Of a DNA stretch of 64,000 nt, positions 16,627 through 27,239 are shown in pieces. Made by a program: the position numbers and the translations under genes. The stretch's first letter is position 1. Every line of letters starts with the position of its first letter. The notes below the pieces were generated by a model. It saw only the letters and a list, made by a program, of their open reading frames with translations, did not search any database and had not been told where the DNA came from. Source of the DNA: Propionibacteriaceae bacterium AM104-82 (GTDB taxonomy: Bacteria > Actinomycetota > Actinomycetes > Propionibacteriales > Propionibacteriaceae); the NCBI GenBank assembly GCA_027658995.1, contig JAQDQK010000012.1, forward strand, positions 49,262-113,261, written 5' to 3'.

Positions 16627-17726
16627 GCGCCGGGCCCGTCGGCGTCGGGGTCATCGGCGCCGGCAACATCAGCGAGCAGTACCTCGGCAACCTGACGACC
16701 TTTCCCGACCTGCGGGTGCTCGCGGTCGGCGACCTCTTCCCCGACGCGGCCCGCGCCCGCGCCGAGCAGTTCGGCATCCCTGCGCACGGGACCCCCGATG
16801 CGGTGCTCGCGCACCCGGACGTCGAGATCGTGGTCAACCTGACGATCCCGGCGGCGCACGCCGACGTGGACCTTGCCGCGATCGCGGCGGGCAAGCACGT
16901 CTGGAGCGAGAAGCCGCTGACCCTGGACGTCGCGGCGGGCCGCGAGGTCCTGGAGCGCGCGGCGGCCGCCGGGGTACGGATCGGCTGCGCCCCCGACACC
17001 TTCCTGGGCGCCGGCCTGCAGAGCGCCCGACGCGCCATCGAGCGCGGCGACATCGGCGCACCGCTGACGGCGCTCACGCTGTTCCAGGTGCCCGGCCCGG
17101 AGTCGTGGCACCCGAACCCCGCCTTCCTCTACCAACGCGGCGCTGGCCCGCTGTTCGACATGGGCCCGTACTACCTGACCACGCTGGTGGAGACCTTCGG
17201 CAGCGTCGCCCGCGTCGCGGCCGTCGGCTCCCGGGCCGTCGACGAGCGCACCGTCGGGGAGGGCCCGCTCGCGGGCGACCGGTTCCAGGTGGAGGTGCCG
17301 ACGCACGTCAGCCTGCTCGCCCAGTTCGTGGGCGGCGGATCGGCCACCGCGATCCTGAGCTTCGAGGCGCAGCGCCCGCGGGCCGGGTTCGTCGAGATCA
17401 CGGGCCACGACGGGGTGCTGCGACTTCCCGATCCCAACCACTTCGACGGCGATCTCCGGGTCTTCCGCTCTGGCGACGAGAACTGGGTGGGGCTCCCCTC
17501 GACCGGCCCCGCGAACGGGCGAGGCATGGGCGTGCTCGACATGGCCAGGTCGATCAGGGCGGGCGTTGCGCACCGCGCGAGCGGCGAACTGGCCATGCAC
17601 GTGCTGGAGGTGATGGCCGCCGTCGACGAGTCGGCCCGCACCGGCGAGTTCGTGACGGTGACCTCGCGCGCCCCGCGCACCGACCCGCTGCCCGAGGACT
17701 GGGACCCCACCGCCGCGACCCTGTAA
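16623..17726 (+). CDS. Gfo/Idh/MocA family oxidoreductase
   Basis: 367 residues. The N-terminal Rossmann domain binds NAD(P) through GVIGAGNISEQYL. The conserved SEKPLTLD motif supplies the catalytic-site Lys. The C-terminal alpha/beta domain begins near residue 125 and carries the family's GPLFDMGPYYLT segment. It should oxidise or reduce a hydroxyl of a sugar or inositol. The GTG start overlaps the isomerase stop. A terminator hairpin follows. Confidence 0.9.
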   Translation: MSAGPVGVGVIGAGNISEQYLGNLTTFPDLRVLAVGDLFPDAARARAEQFGIPAHGTPDAVLAHPDVEIVVNLTIPAAHADVDLAAIAAGKHVWSEKPLTLDVAAGREVLERAAAAGVRIGCAPDTFLGAGLQSARRAIERGDIGAPLTALTLFQVPGPESWHPNPAFLYQRGAGPLFDMGPYYLTTLVETFGSVARVAAVGSRAVDERTVGEGPLAGDRFQVEVPTHVSLLAQFVGGGSATAILSFEAQRPRAGFVEITGHDGVLRLPDPNHFDGDLRVFRSGDENWVGLPSTGPANGRGMGVLDMARSIRAGVAHRASGELAMHVLEVMAAVDESARTGEFVTVTSRAPRTDPLPEDWDPTAATL

Positions 17727-17753
17727 CCCGCGCGCGGCCCACACGGACGCGAA

Positions 17754-17785
17754 ACGGCCCGGCATCCCTCGAGATGCCGGGCCGT
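17754..17785. terminator. Terminator between the oxidoreductase and the alanine-rich protein gene
   Basis: ACGGCCCGGCAT pairs perfectly with ATGCCGGGCCGT around a CCCTCGAG loop. It lies between convergent genes and can serve both. Confidence 0.8.
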
Positions 17786-17800
17786 CGCCGTCGTGTCAGG

Positions 17801-18478
17801 TCACCACTGGGTGCGGTCGTCGCGCTGCTCCGCCTGATCCGCCACGTCCTCCGCGGCGTCGCTGACGTGCTCCGCGGCGTCATCGGCCGCCTCCTCCACG
17901 TCGTCTGCGGCGCGGTGCGCCGCGGTGCCGACCTTGTCCGCCGCGCGCTGCGCCGCTTCGCCCGCCTTGTCGGCCAGGTCGGAGGCCTTCGCGGCCGCCT
18001 GGTCGGCGAACTGGGCCGCCTTCTGCGCCGCGTCGTCGGCGGCGACCTTCGAGGAGGCGCGGCCGCGCTCGGCCAGGTCGCGGATGGTGCGACCGATGTC
18101 CTCGACGAGCTTGTCGACCTGCTCGCCGAAGCGCGACGCGACATGCTTGGCCTCGGGCTCACCGTCGAAGTCGGGGTGGTCGACCAGGTACTGCTTCTTC
18201 TGCTCGGAGTAGAACTCCTTCAGCCGGTCGCTGACCACGCCGACGAGGCCGATGGTCGCGTAGGCGGCGTCCGAGGCGGCCTTCGCCAGGTTCTCGCCGA
18301 ACTGGTTCACATCGCTTGCCGCCTTGTCAACCTGGTCGTGGGCCTCCTCCGCGGCGTCCTCGACGATCGCCTCGGCGTCGATGACCGGCTGCTCTTCCGC
18401 CAGGTCATCGACCTTCACGGCGTCGGTGTAGACGGGCTCGTCGTCAACGTTGTGCTGGTCATGGAAGTTGTCGCTCAT
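17801..18478 (-). CDS. Alanine-rich amphipathic helical protein of unknown function
   Basis: 225 residues. The first 60 are acidic. A central segment (AAYATIGLVGVVSDRLKEFYSEQ) is the only region with some hydrophobic character. The last 100 residues are repeated Ala/Asp/Glu/Lys helices (KASDLADKAGEAAQRAADKV and similar), with an 11-residue-like periodicity resembling LEA or apolipoprotein-type amphipathic helices. No signal peptide. GAGGAG lies upstream of the ATG. A role in membrane, polymer-granule or stress protection is possible from composition alone. Confidence 0.75.
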   Translation of the reverse strand: MSDNFHDQHNVDDEPVYTDAVKVDDLAEEQPVIDAEAIVEDAAEEAHDQVDKAASDVNQFGENLAKAASDAAYATIGLVGVVSDRLKEFYSEQKKQYLVDHPDFDGEPEAKHVASRFGEQVDKLVEDIGRTIRDLAERGRASSKVAADDAAQKAAQFADQAAAKASDLADKAGEAAQRAADKVGTAAHRAADDVEEAADDAAEHVSDAAEDVADQAEQRDDRTQW

Positions 18479-18582
18479 GTCACTCCTCGTGCATGTGGGG
18501 TTCTTCCAGTGTGCCCCTTCGGGGGGTGTCGCACAGCAGGACCAGACCCTTGCCTTTCCCTGGCCCGTCCCTGACGGCGAGT

Positions 18583-18598
18583 CCGGGGAACACCCCGG
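18583..18598 (-). terminator. Weak hairpin after ldh
   Basis: CCGGGG-AACA-CCCCGG, five bases past the ldh stop. Short stem with no T tract. Confidence 0.35.
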
Positions 18599-18602
18599 CG
18601 GG

Positions 18603-19553
18603 CTAGAACCCGAGGCTGGCGGCGACGCTGCGGATGTGGTCGGCGCTGTTCTGCAGCCCGACCAGTTCCTGCGCAGAGACGGGAAGCTCGAGGGCCTTGA
18701 TGACGCCGGAGCGGCCGACGATCTGCGGCACCGACATGCACACGTCGGAGATGCCGTGCCAGTCGTGCAGCATGGAACTGACGGGCAGGATCGAGTGCTC
18801 GTTGCGCAGCACCGCCTGGATGATGCGGGTACCTGCGAGGCCGATGGCGTAGTTGGTGGCGCCCTTGCCCTCGATCACCTCGTAGGCGGCGCCGACCACC
18901 CGCTCGGTGATCTCCTTGCGGCGCGCGAGGCTGAGTTGGCCGGTCTGCTCCTCCCACTGGCTGAGCGGGACGCCGCCGATGGTCGACGTCGACCACAGCG
19001 GGATCTCGGAGTCGCCGTGCTCGCCGCAGATGTAGGCGTGCACATTGCTCATGGCGATGTCGCACTCCTGGGCCACCAGGTAGCGCAGCCGCGACGAGTC
19101 GAGCACCGTGCCGGAGCCGAAGACCCGGCCGTCGGGCAGTTCGGAGATCCTGACGACGGCCTGCGTGACGACGTCGACGGGGTTGGTGACGAGGATGAAC
19201 ACCGCCTCCGGGGACTGCTCCACGAGCCCCGGGACGATCTTCTTCATCAGGTCGACGGTCTTCTCGGCGAGGTCCATCCGGGTCTCCCCCGGCTTCTGCT
19301 TCGCCCCCGCCGCGATCACGACGATATCCGAGGCCTCCGTCACGGCAGGATCGGAGGACCCGTCGATGCGGGCGGGCGGGAGGAACTGGCTGCCGTGCGC
19401 GAGGTCCAGCGCCTCCGCGTGCACCTTCTTCTCGTTGATGTCCATCAGCGCCACCTCTGAGGCGGCGCCTCGGATCAGCGCGGCGTAGGCGAGCGAGGTG
19501 CCCACCGCTCCAGCGCCGACGATCGACAACTTCGTTCCGGTCCGCTTCCGCAC
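18603..19553 (-). CDS. ldh: L-lactate dehydrogenase
   Basis: 316 residues. It reduces pyruvate to L-lactate with NADH. The Rossmann motif is VGAGAVGTSLAYA. Asp in LMDINEKK marks NAD rather than NADP use. The active-site loop AGAKQKPGETRMDL carries the Gln that selects lactate over malate and the mobile-loop Arg. VTNPVDVV and ICGEHGDSEIPLWS (catalytic His) are intact. The start is GTG at 19553 with GAGGAG upstream. Monocistronic. Confidence 0.95.
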   Translation of the reverse strand: MRKRTGTKLSIVGAGAVGTSLAYAALIRGAASEVALMDINEKKVHAEALDLAHGSQFLPPARIDGSSDPAVTEASDIVVIAAGAKQKPGETRMDLAEKTVDLMKKIVPGLVEQSPEAVFILVTNPVDVVTQAVVRISELPDGRVFGSGTVLDSSRLRYLVAQECDIAMSNVHAYICGEHGDSEIPLWSTSTIGGVPLSQWEEQTGQLSLARRKEITERVVGAAYEVIEGKGATNYAIGLAGTRIIQAVLRNEHSILPVSSMLHDWHGISDVCMSVPQIVGRSGVIKALELPVSAQELVGLQNSADHIRSVAASLGF

Positions 19554-19656
19554 TGTTGGCTCCTCTCAAGGCCTGTAGGCGCGATCCTACTTGGCGCGAG
19601 GGGATCGTCGGCGCTGGCCCGGGGCAACCGCACCCGCAAGTTCAGGGGAAGACGAA

Positions 19657-19682
19657 GGCCCGGGACGCGATCGTCCCGGGCC
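19657..19682 (-). terminator. Terminator of the dnaK-grpE-dnaJ-hspR operon
   Basis: GGCCCGGGACG-CGAT-CGTCCCGGGCC, a perfect 11-bp stem with a four-base loop, 16 bp past the hspR stop. Confidence 0.8.
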
Positions 19683-19698
19683 AACGCAGATGGTGTGT

Positions 19699-20121
19699 TC
19701 AGAGGTCGGTGGTGGCCGTCAGTGCCCGTGGGGGCGCCGGACGGAACCGGCCGGTGTAGACCGAGCCGGAGGCCTCCGCGGTGAAGACCCGCGAGGTGGC
19801 CTCCTCGGACTGCAGCCTGCGCACCATGTCGGCGAGCCGCTCGACCTGGCCGTGCAGCGTGTCGACCTCGGCCTCGAGGGCGAGGATCCTGCGGATGCCC
19901 TCAAGGTTGATGCCCTGCTGCGACAGGTTCTGGACGTGGCGCAGTTTGGCGACGTCACGCAGCGAGTAGCGCCGCCCGCGCCCGCGTGCCCGCTGGGGCA
20001 CGACGAGGCCGAGGCGGTCGTAGCCGCGCAGCGTCTGGGCGTGCATGTCGGCCAGCGACGCGGCAACCGACACCGGAAACACTGCCGCCTCCGGGTCGAA
20101 TGGTTGCAGATGCTGACTCAT
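19699..20121 (-). CDS. hspR: Heat-shock repressor HspR (MerR family)
   Basis: 140 residues. The MerR-type helix-turn-helix is FPVSVAASLADMHAQTLRGYDRLGL, followed by GRGRRYSLRDVAKLRHV. A leucine-rich coiled coil (GIRRILALEAEVDTLHGQVERL) provides dimerisation. HspR binds HAIR operators with DnaK as co-repressor. It is the last gene of the dnaK operon, five bases after dnaJ, so it is autoregulated. Start chosen at 20121; an in-frame start three codons earlier lies inside the dnaJ stop region. Confidence 0.94.
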   Translation of the reverse strand: MSQHLQPFDPEAAVFPVSVAASLADMHAQTLRGYDRLGLVVPQRARGRGRRYSLRDVAKLRHVQNLSQQGINLEGIRRILALEAEVDTLHGQVERLADMVRRLQSEEATSRVFTAEASGSVYTGRFRPAPPRALTATTDL

Positions 20122-20126
20122 CGCGA

Positions 20127-21299
20127 TCACCCGTTGAACAACGCCTCACGCGGGTTCGCCTGGTGCGCCTTCTCCGCGTACTCCTTGAGCGCGGCCTTCG
20201 CCTCTTCGCTCAAGTCGTCGGGGACCTCGACCTTGATGGTGACCAGCAGGTCGCCCATCGAGCCGTCGGACTTGCGCACACCCTTGCCGCGAACGCGCAT
20301 GGTGCGTCCATTGGGGGTGGAGGCCGGGATCCGAAGCTTGACCTTGCGGCCCTGCAGCGTCGGAATCTCGATCTCGGCACCCAACGATGCCTCTGTGAAG
20401 GTGACGGGCACCTCCAGCGTCAGGTTGTTGCCGCTGCGACCGAACAGTTTGTGCGGCGTGACGTGCACGAGCACGTACAGGTCTCCCGCCGCTCCGCCGT
20501 TCTCGCCAGCGGCACCCTTGCCCTTGAGCCGGATGCGCTGCCCGTCCTGCACGCCCGCTGGGATGCGGACCTGCATGGTCTTGGTCGACTTGCCACGACC
20601 GGAGCCGTCACACGTCGGGCACGCGTCCTCGACGATCAGGCCTCGGCCCAGGCATTCGACGCATGGCTCGGACATCTGGAAGACGCCGCCCGCCTGCGTG
20701 GTCTGCATGCCGGACCCCTCACACGAGGGGCACACGCGCGGCAGCGTTCCCGCCTTCGCCCCGGTGCCGCGGCACGAGGGGCACGGCTCGTCGGAGATGG
20801 TGCGCAACGAGATGGTCGCGCCCTCCGCCGACTGCTCGAAGCTGATGGTCGCCTCGCCCTCGACATCGGCGCCGCGTCGCGGGCCGCGCTGGGTCGCGCG
20901 CCTGGTCGTGGTGGGGCCCTGGTTGAACAGGCCCCCGAACAGGTCGCCGAACGACCCCCCGCCGCCTCCGGAGTTGGAGGCGGCGTTGCGGAACAGGTCC
21001 TCGAATCCGGCGTTGCCGCCAGCGCCGGGCTGGCCGGCGCCGCGGTTGAACCGGAAGCCGCCGCCGAACAGGCTGCGGGCCTCGTCGTATTCCTTGCGCT
21101 TGTCCGCGTCGCTCAACACGGCGTTGGCCTCGGAGGCCTCCTTGAAGCGCGCCTCAGCCTTCTTGTCCCCCGGGTTCTGGTCCGGGTGGTTCTCGCGGGC
21201 GATCTTCCGGAATGCCTTCTTGATCTCCTCAGGCGTCGCGCTCTTGGAGACGCCGAGAATCTTGTAGTAGTCCTTTTCGAGCCAGTCCTTCGTACTCAC
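20127..21299 (-). CDS. dnaJ: Molecular chaperone DnaJ (type I, full length)
   Basis: 390 residues. J domain with KDYYKILGVSKSATPEEIKKA and the HPD tripeptide, then a Gly/Phe-rich linker (about 75-125). Four zinc-finger repeats follow: CPSCRGTG, CPSCEGSG, CVECLGRG, CPTCDGSG. Two C-terminal peptide-binding domains complete it. It delivers unfolded clients to DnaK. GTG start. Third gene of the heat-shock operon, 31 bp after grpE. Confidence 0.95.
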   Translation of the reverse strand: MSTKDWLEKDYYKILGVSKSATPEEIKKAFRKIARENHPDQNPGDKKAEARFKEASEANAVLSDADKRKEYDEARSLFGGGFRFNRGAGQPGAGGNAGFEDLFRNAASNSGGGGGSFGDLFGGLFNQGPTTTRRATQRGPRRGADVEGEATISFEQSAEGATISLRTISDEPCPSCRGTGAKAGTLPRVCPSCEGSGMQTTQAGGVFQMSEPCVECLGRGLIVEDACPTCDGSGRGKSTKTMQVRIPAGVQDGQRIRLKGKGAAGENGGAAGDLYVLVHVTPHKLFGRSGNNLTLEVPVTFTEASLGAEIEIPTLQGRKVKLRIPASTPNGRTMRVRGKGVRKSDGSMGDLLVTIKVEVPDDLSEEAKAALKEYAEKAHQANPREALFNG

Positions 21300-21330
21300 T
21301 CTCGCTCATCTCCTTTCTGGAAACGACTGG

Positions 21331-23785
<2,455 letters not shown>

Positions 23786-23788
<3 letters not shown>

Positions 23789-23815
23789 TTAAGCATATGA
23801 GTCGACCAGGCTCAA
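23786..23815 (-). promoter_or_regulatory. Promoter of the dnaK operon
   Basis: On the minus strand TTGAGC (23815-23810) is followed after 18 bases by TAACTT (23791-23786). HAIR 1 and HAIR 2 cover both hexamers, as expected for a repressor site. Confidence 0.6.
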
Positions 23816-23816
23816 G
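23796..23816. promoter_or_regulatory. HAIR-like operator 2
   Basis: TATGAGT - 7 - GCTCAAG, a degenerate copy centred 28 bp from HAIR 1. Confidence 0.7.
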
Positions 23817-23822
23817 TTCAGA

Positions 23823-23843
23823 GTTGAGCCGAGCTGACTCAAC
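23823..23843. promoter_or_regulatory. HAIR-like operator 3
   Basis: GTTGAGC - 7 - ACTCAAC, a perfectly symmetrical copy centred 27 bp beyond HAIR 2. It lies nearest the divergent gene at 23941. Confidence 0.75.
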
Positions 23844-23940
23844 TTCCATCCAGTACAACGGGAGGTGGCCGCGGATTATTCCCACGGCGAAAGTTCTGGA
23901 CTTCGCATGCCACGGCCCGCGCTCCTGTCAGGATCGCCTC

Positions 23941-24660
23941 ATGGGCCTTGACATCTATGTTGGATCGTTGACCAGGTATTTCGCAGGAGATTGGCAAACT
24001 GTTGCCGCACAGGCCGCCGCGGCGGAGGGAATCGAGTTCACCACGGTCCGTCCCGGCGAGGTGCCGGTCGCAGAGAGCCCGGAGGCGATCCACGAGCGGG
24101 TCGCGCAGTGGCAGGCGGCCATGGGCGCCGCCCTCGGCTTCGACGACCTGTGGGCCGACGACCCCGACGCGCCCTACGCGACGGATCAGCCGCACTGGTT
24201 CGGCTACGGCGCCCTGCTGGTGCTGGCGGCCCAGGTCGAGCACCCCGACCTCGCCGACGAGGCGGACTCTCCCCAGGACTTCGCCGCCTCGCGCGCCTTC
24301 GAGACGGCGAAGCAACAGGGCAGCGAACTGTTTCCCAGCCTGATCGGCGGGGCGGAGTGGTGGCTGCCCATCGACGGGATCGCCGCGACCTTCACCGGCA
24401 CCTCCGTCGACGGCGCGACCATCGGGATGGGCACCCTCGACCTGCTGGCGGCGGAACTCGAACAACTTCGTGAGCGGCTGGGCGTGGACGGGACGGCGCT
24501 GACGCAGGCGCTGCTGACCGGCGGCCCGATCGAGGAGCCGGGGCTGAACGGCGACCGCGTGACCTATCTGCGGGAGTGGGGCGTGTTCGGGCTGGCCGTG
24601 TTCCTCGAACTGACCGGCCAGGCCAGGCGGATGAGCCTCCCGCTGCTGCTGGACTACTAG
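23941..24660 (+). CDS. Conserved protein of unknown function (MGLDIYVGSLTRYF N-terminus)
   Basis: 239 residues, soluble, no signal peptide. The N-terminus MGLDIYVGSLTRYFAGDW is a stretch I recognise as conserved in uncharacterised bacterial proteins. Trp-rich segments follow (QPHWFGYGALLVLAA, GGAEWWLPIDG). No catalytic motif is recognised. No Shine-Dalgarno site; CAGGAT 6 bases before the ATG could be a weak leaderless -10. It is divergent from dnaK across three HAIR sites, so heat-shock or HspR control is possible but unproven. It ends 7 bp from the convergent VOC gene. Confidence 0.72.
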   Translation: MGLDIYVGSLTRYFAGDWQTVAAQAAAAEGIEFTTVRPGEVPVAESPEAIHERVAQWQAAMGAALGFDDLWADDPDAPYATDQPHWFGYGALLVLAAQVEHPDLADEADSPQDFAASRAFETAKQQGSELFPSLIGGAEWWLPIDGIAATFTGTSVDGATIGMGTLDLLAAELEQLRERLGVDGTALTQALLTGGPIEEPGLNGDRVTYLREWGVFGLAVFLELTGQARRMSLPLLLDY

Positions 24661-24667
24661 CCGGCCA

Positions 24668-25015
24668 CTAGCCCGCCCGGTAGGAGCGCACCCCGAAGAC
24701 GTTGCCGTCCGCGTCGGCGAGCACCGCGACGGTCGTGCCGCCGCCGACCTCTGTGGCGTCCTGCACGACGGTCGCGCCTGCCGCGACGAGGTCCTGGACA
24801 CTCTGGGCCGCGTCGGGGACGTCGAGGTAGGCGACGGGGCCGTCCGGGTGGTTGGCCATCGCCTTGGGCGCGAGGCCGAACTCGCAGCCGTCGACGTTGT
24901 AGCCGACGTAGTAGGGCTGGTCGGTGTGCGGCTCGGCGCCAAGCGCCGCGGTGTAGATCCGCTTGGCCGACTCGAGGTCGCTGACCGGAACCACGATGGT
25001 CTGGAAGGCTGGCAT
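24668..25015 (-). CDS. VOC (glyoxalase/bleomycin resistance) superfamily protein
   Basis: 115 residues with two beta-alpha-beta-beta-beta half-modules: PVSDLESAKRIYTAALG, then QDLVAAGATVVQDATEVGGG and ADADGNVFGVRSY. The usual metal ligands cannot be assigned with confidence. AAGGAG lies upstream of the ATG. Substrate unknown. Confidence 0.85.
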   Translation of the reverse strand: MPAFQTIVVPVSDLESAKRIYTAALGAEPHTDQPYYVGYNVDGCEFGLAPKAMANHPDGPVAYLDVPDAAQSVQDLVAAGATVVQDATEVGGGTTVAVLADADGNVFGVRSYRAG

Positions 25016-25110
25016 GGGGACTCACTCCTTGCTCTGAGCGGCGTCAACCGGCGCCTGTGGGGCAAGTCTGTCACGGCACGATCGCCCACGACAGCCCTTG
25101 CCGCATGCGA

Positions 25111-25146
25111 CGGGGCCCCGGTCGACAGGTGTCGACCGGGGCCCCG
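25111..25146 (-). terminator. Strong terminator of the LPHTG protein gene
   Basis: CGGGGCCCCGGTCGAC-AGGT-GTCGACCGGGGCCCCG, a perfect 16-bp stem with a four-base loop, 11 bp past the stop codon. Confidence 0.85.
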
Positions 25147-25157
25147 AAGGTGAGGTG

Positions 25158-26135
25158 TCAGTTACCGGTGTGCGGGAGGCCGATGCCGCTGCCCGGCTTC
25201 ACGACCTTGACGCGGACGAAGTCCGAGCGGCCGCTGTCGTCGCCGGTGGCGTACAGCGCGTAGCCGCCGGGAGCCCATGCCGGGACGACGAAGGTGGTCG
25301 AGAAGGTGCCGTCCTCGCCGACGATCGCGGTGCCGACGACCTTGCCGGGATCCTCGGTGCCGTACAGGGCGAAGGTCAGCGTGACCTTCTCACCGGGGAG
25401 GTAGCCCTTACCGGTGACCGTGTGCTTGGCGCCCGCAACGGTGGAGCCGTTGTAGTCGGGGATCGCGACGGAGACCTTCACGGCGGCCGAGCACTCGTTC
25501 GCCGCGGAGGCCGGGTACTCGAAGTTCTCGATGTGGTCGAGCATGCCGTCGCTGGTGGTCAGGACGAAGTCGACGCCCGCTGCCTGCGTTCCCGCGGGGC
25601 GGGTGATGGTCCAGACGCTGTCGCGGGTGCCACCCTCCTTCCAGGTGAAGGAGTCGATCACGGAGCCGTCATCCCAGACCTGCAGCGTGAAGTCGGACAG
25701 GCCCGTGGTCTTGCTGCTGATGGTGACCTTACAGCCGTCGCGCACCGCCTTGAGGAACTCGCCGGTCACGGCGACGTCGGCCAGGTCGGGCTCGCCGGTG
25801 ACGCTCAGGCTCGGGTAGGCGAACTCGTCGCCGTAGCCGTCACAGGTCGCCTTGATGGTGCCAGCGCCCTCGACGGCGGTCAGCGAAGCGGACCAGGTGC
25901 CGTCGGCGGCGGGCGTCGCGGTGGAGATCTTGCCCTGGTAGTCGATCAGGACGGTGGCCGCCTTGTCGCCGTCGGCGAGGCACCCCTCTCCGCTGACGGT
26001 GAAGGCCTGCCCGGCGGTGGGCGTCGGGTCGCTCGCCTTCATCATGGGCGCCGTGTCCGCCTGGGCGAACGGCGCAAGGGCCAGGCTCAACACGGCCCCG
26101 AGGCCAACGGCGAGCGTGCTCTTCACAAACTTCAT
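25158..26135 (-). CDS. Secreted Ig-like-fold protein ending in an LPHTG motif with no membrane tail
   Basis: 325 residues. A clear Sec signal peptide (MKFVKSTLAVGLGAVLSLAL...AQA, cleavage near residue 26) is followed by three repeated beta-sandwich-like units of about 80-100 residues. Units 1 and 3 share text of the type AGQAFTVSGEGCLADGDKA and AGAKHTVTGKGYLPGEKVT. The protein ends GSGIGLPHTGN and stop. LPHTG fits the sortase LPXTG consensus, but the hydrophobic segment and positive tail that normally follow are missing, and a strong terminator begins 11 bp later. Probably released or non-covalently attached. Start at 26135 has GGGGGAAG upstream. Confidence 0.82.
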   Translation of the reverse strand: MKFVKSTLAVGLGAVLSLALAPFAQADTAPMMKASDPTPTAGQAFTVSGEGCLADGDKAATVLIDYQGKISTATPAADGTWSASLTAVEGAGTIKATCDGYGDEFAYPSLSVTGEPDLADVAVTGEFLKAVRDGCKVTISSKTTGLSDFTLQVWDDGSVIDSFTWKEGGTRDSVWTITRPAGTQAAGVDFVLTTSDGMLDHIENFEYPASAANECSAAVKVSVAIPDYNGSTVAGAKHTVTGKGYLPGEKVTLTFALYGTEDPGKVVGTAIVGEDGTFSTTFVVPAWAPGGYALYATGDDSGRSDFVRVKVVKPGSGIGLPHTGN

Positions 26136-26244
26136 ACTTCCCCCGTACATCACGATCTACTAGGCCCTTCACCGGGCCCGAGAGCAGTCAACCACATCGG
26201 CCTAGGCGAAACGCCGGAAAATCGGAATTTCTGGGGAAAACAGG

Positions 26245-27171
26245 CTATTGGTCAATGTCGGCGCAGCCGAGCAGGCCCGCCTCGCGCAGCACCTCGTCGC
26301 CGTCGGCGATCACCGCAAGGTCGCCGACGGCCGTGACAGGCAGCGGGACCGGTTGGTCGACGGCTCGCGCCAGGTCGACCAGGTCGGGGATCCGCGTCCC
26401 CCGGTCGATCTTCACCTGGGCGGCGGCCGCCCAGGCGGCGCGGGCCTGGGTCGCGGGCGGGGCCGCGAGCATCCCTGCGGTCACCTCCCGCAGGATCCGG
26501 CCCGTCCAGGCGGTGCGCCTGCGCGCGCCCTCCTCGGCGTCGAGCGTGACCCATTTGCCGTCGACCAGTTCCTTGGGGCTGCGCGAGCGGGCAAGCGCGA
26601 GCGCAGTGAGGCCGTCGACGCGCTGGGTGCCGGCGGGCAGGTCGAGCAGCGCCCCCTTGTCGCGGAGCGCGTGCGGAAGCGTGACGGTGATGCCGCCGAG
26701 CGCGTCGACGATGTCGACCAGCGCCGTGACCCGGACGACCACCACGTGACTGACGCCGACGTCGAGGCTGCGGCACAGGGCGCGGGCCGTCGCGTCCGGC
26801 CCGTTGAGCAGGGAGAGCGCGAGGCGCTGCGGGTTGCCGTCGTCGTCGCTGACGATCAGGTCGCGCGGAAGCGACACCGTCGCGCTGCTCCCGTCGGGTC
26901 GCACGTGCACCAGGATCGCCATGTCTGCGCGGTCCCCCTTGTCCTCGGGGTCGCCCAGTTTCTTCGCGAGCACCGGGGAGAGTCCCTCGCGCGAGTCGCT
27001 GCCGAGGATCAGGTAGGTGACGCCATCTGCGGGCGCGGGAAGGGTCGCGTCCACCCGACCGATCCTGGCGGCGAGGGCCAGCGCAGCGACGAGGGCGAGC
27101 GTCAGGGCGAGCGCGAGGGCCCAGCACAGCAGCGCGCCGACGCGCCTGCCCCAGCCGATCCCTCGAAACAT
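26245..27171 (-). CDS. LCP (LytR-CpsA-Psr) family protein
   Basis: About 308 residues. An N-terminal membrane segment (VGALLCWALALALTLALVAALAL) is followed by an extracellular LCP domain: TYLILGSDSREG, GDRADMAILVHV and the SLPRDLIV motif whose Arg/Asp contact the polyprenyl pyrophosphate. LCP enzymes attach teichoic acids, arabinogalactan or capsule to peptidoglycan. The ATG at 27171 sits 5 bases after GGAGG; an earlier GTG at 27177 falls next to that site. A second LCP lies at 59784. Confidence 0.9.
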   Translation of the reverse strand: MFRGIGWGRRVGALLCWALALALTLALVAALALAARIGRVDATLPAPADGVTYLILGSDSREGLSPVLAKKLGDPEDKGDRADMAILVHVRPDGSSATVSLPRDLIVSDDDGNPQRLALSLLNGPDATARALCRSLDVGVSHVVVVRVTALVDIVDALGGITVTLPHALRDKGALLDLPAGTQRVDGLTALALARSRSPKELVDGKWVTLDAEEGARRRTAWTGRILREVTAGMLAAPPATQARAAWAAAAQVKIDRGTRIPDLVDLARAVDQPVPLPVTAVGDLAVIADGDEVLREAGLLGCADIDQ

Positions 27172-27239
27172 GACCACCTCCGCGCATGCCGCGCTGACAA
27201 CGCCAGCATCATGTCACAGGTGGGCGCGGCGGCTGTCGC

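Noticed and set aside
25140..25170. Frameshift that would restore a sortase tail after LPHTG
   Set aside because: The bases after the stop lead straight into a 36-bp terminator hairpin; neither other frame encodes a hydrophobic segment.
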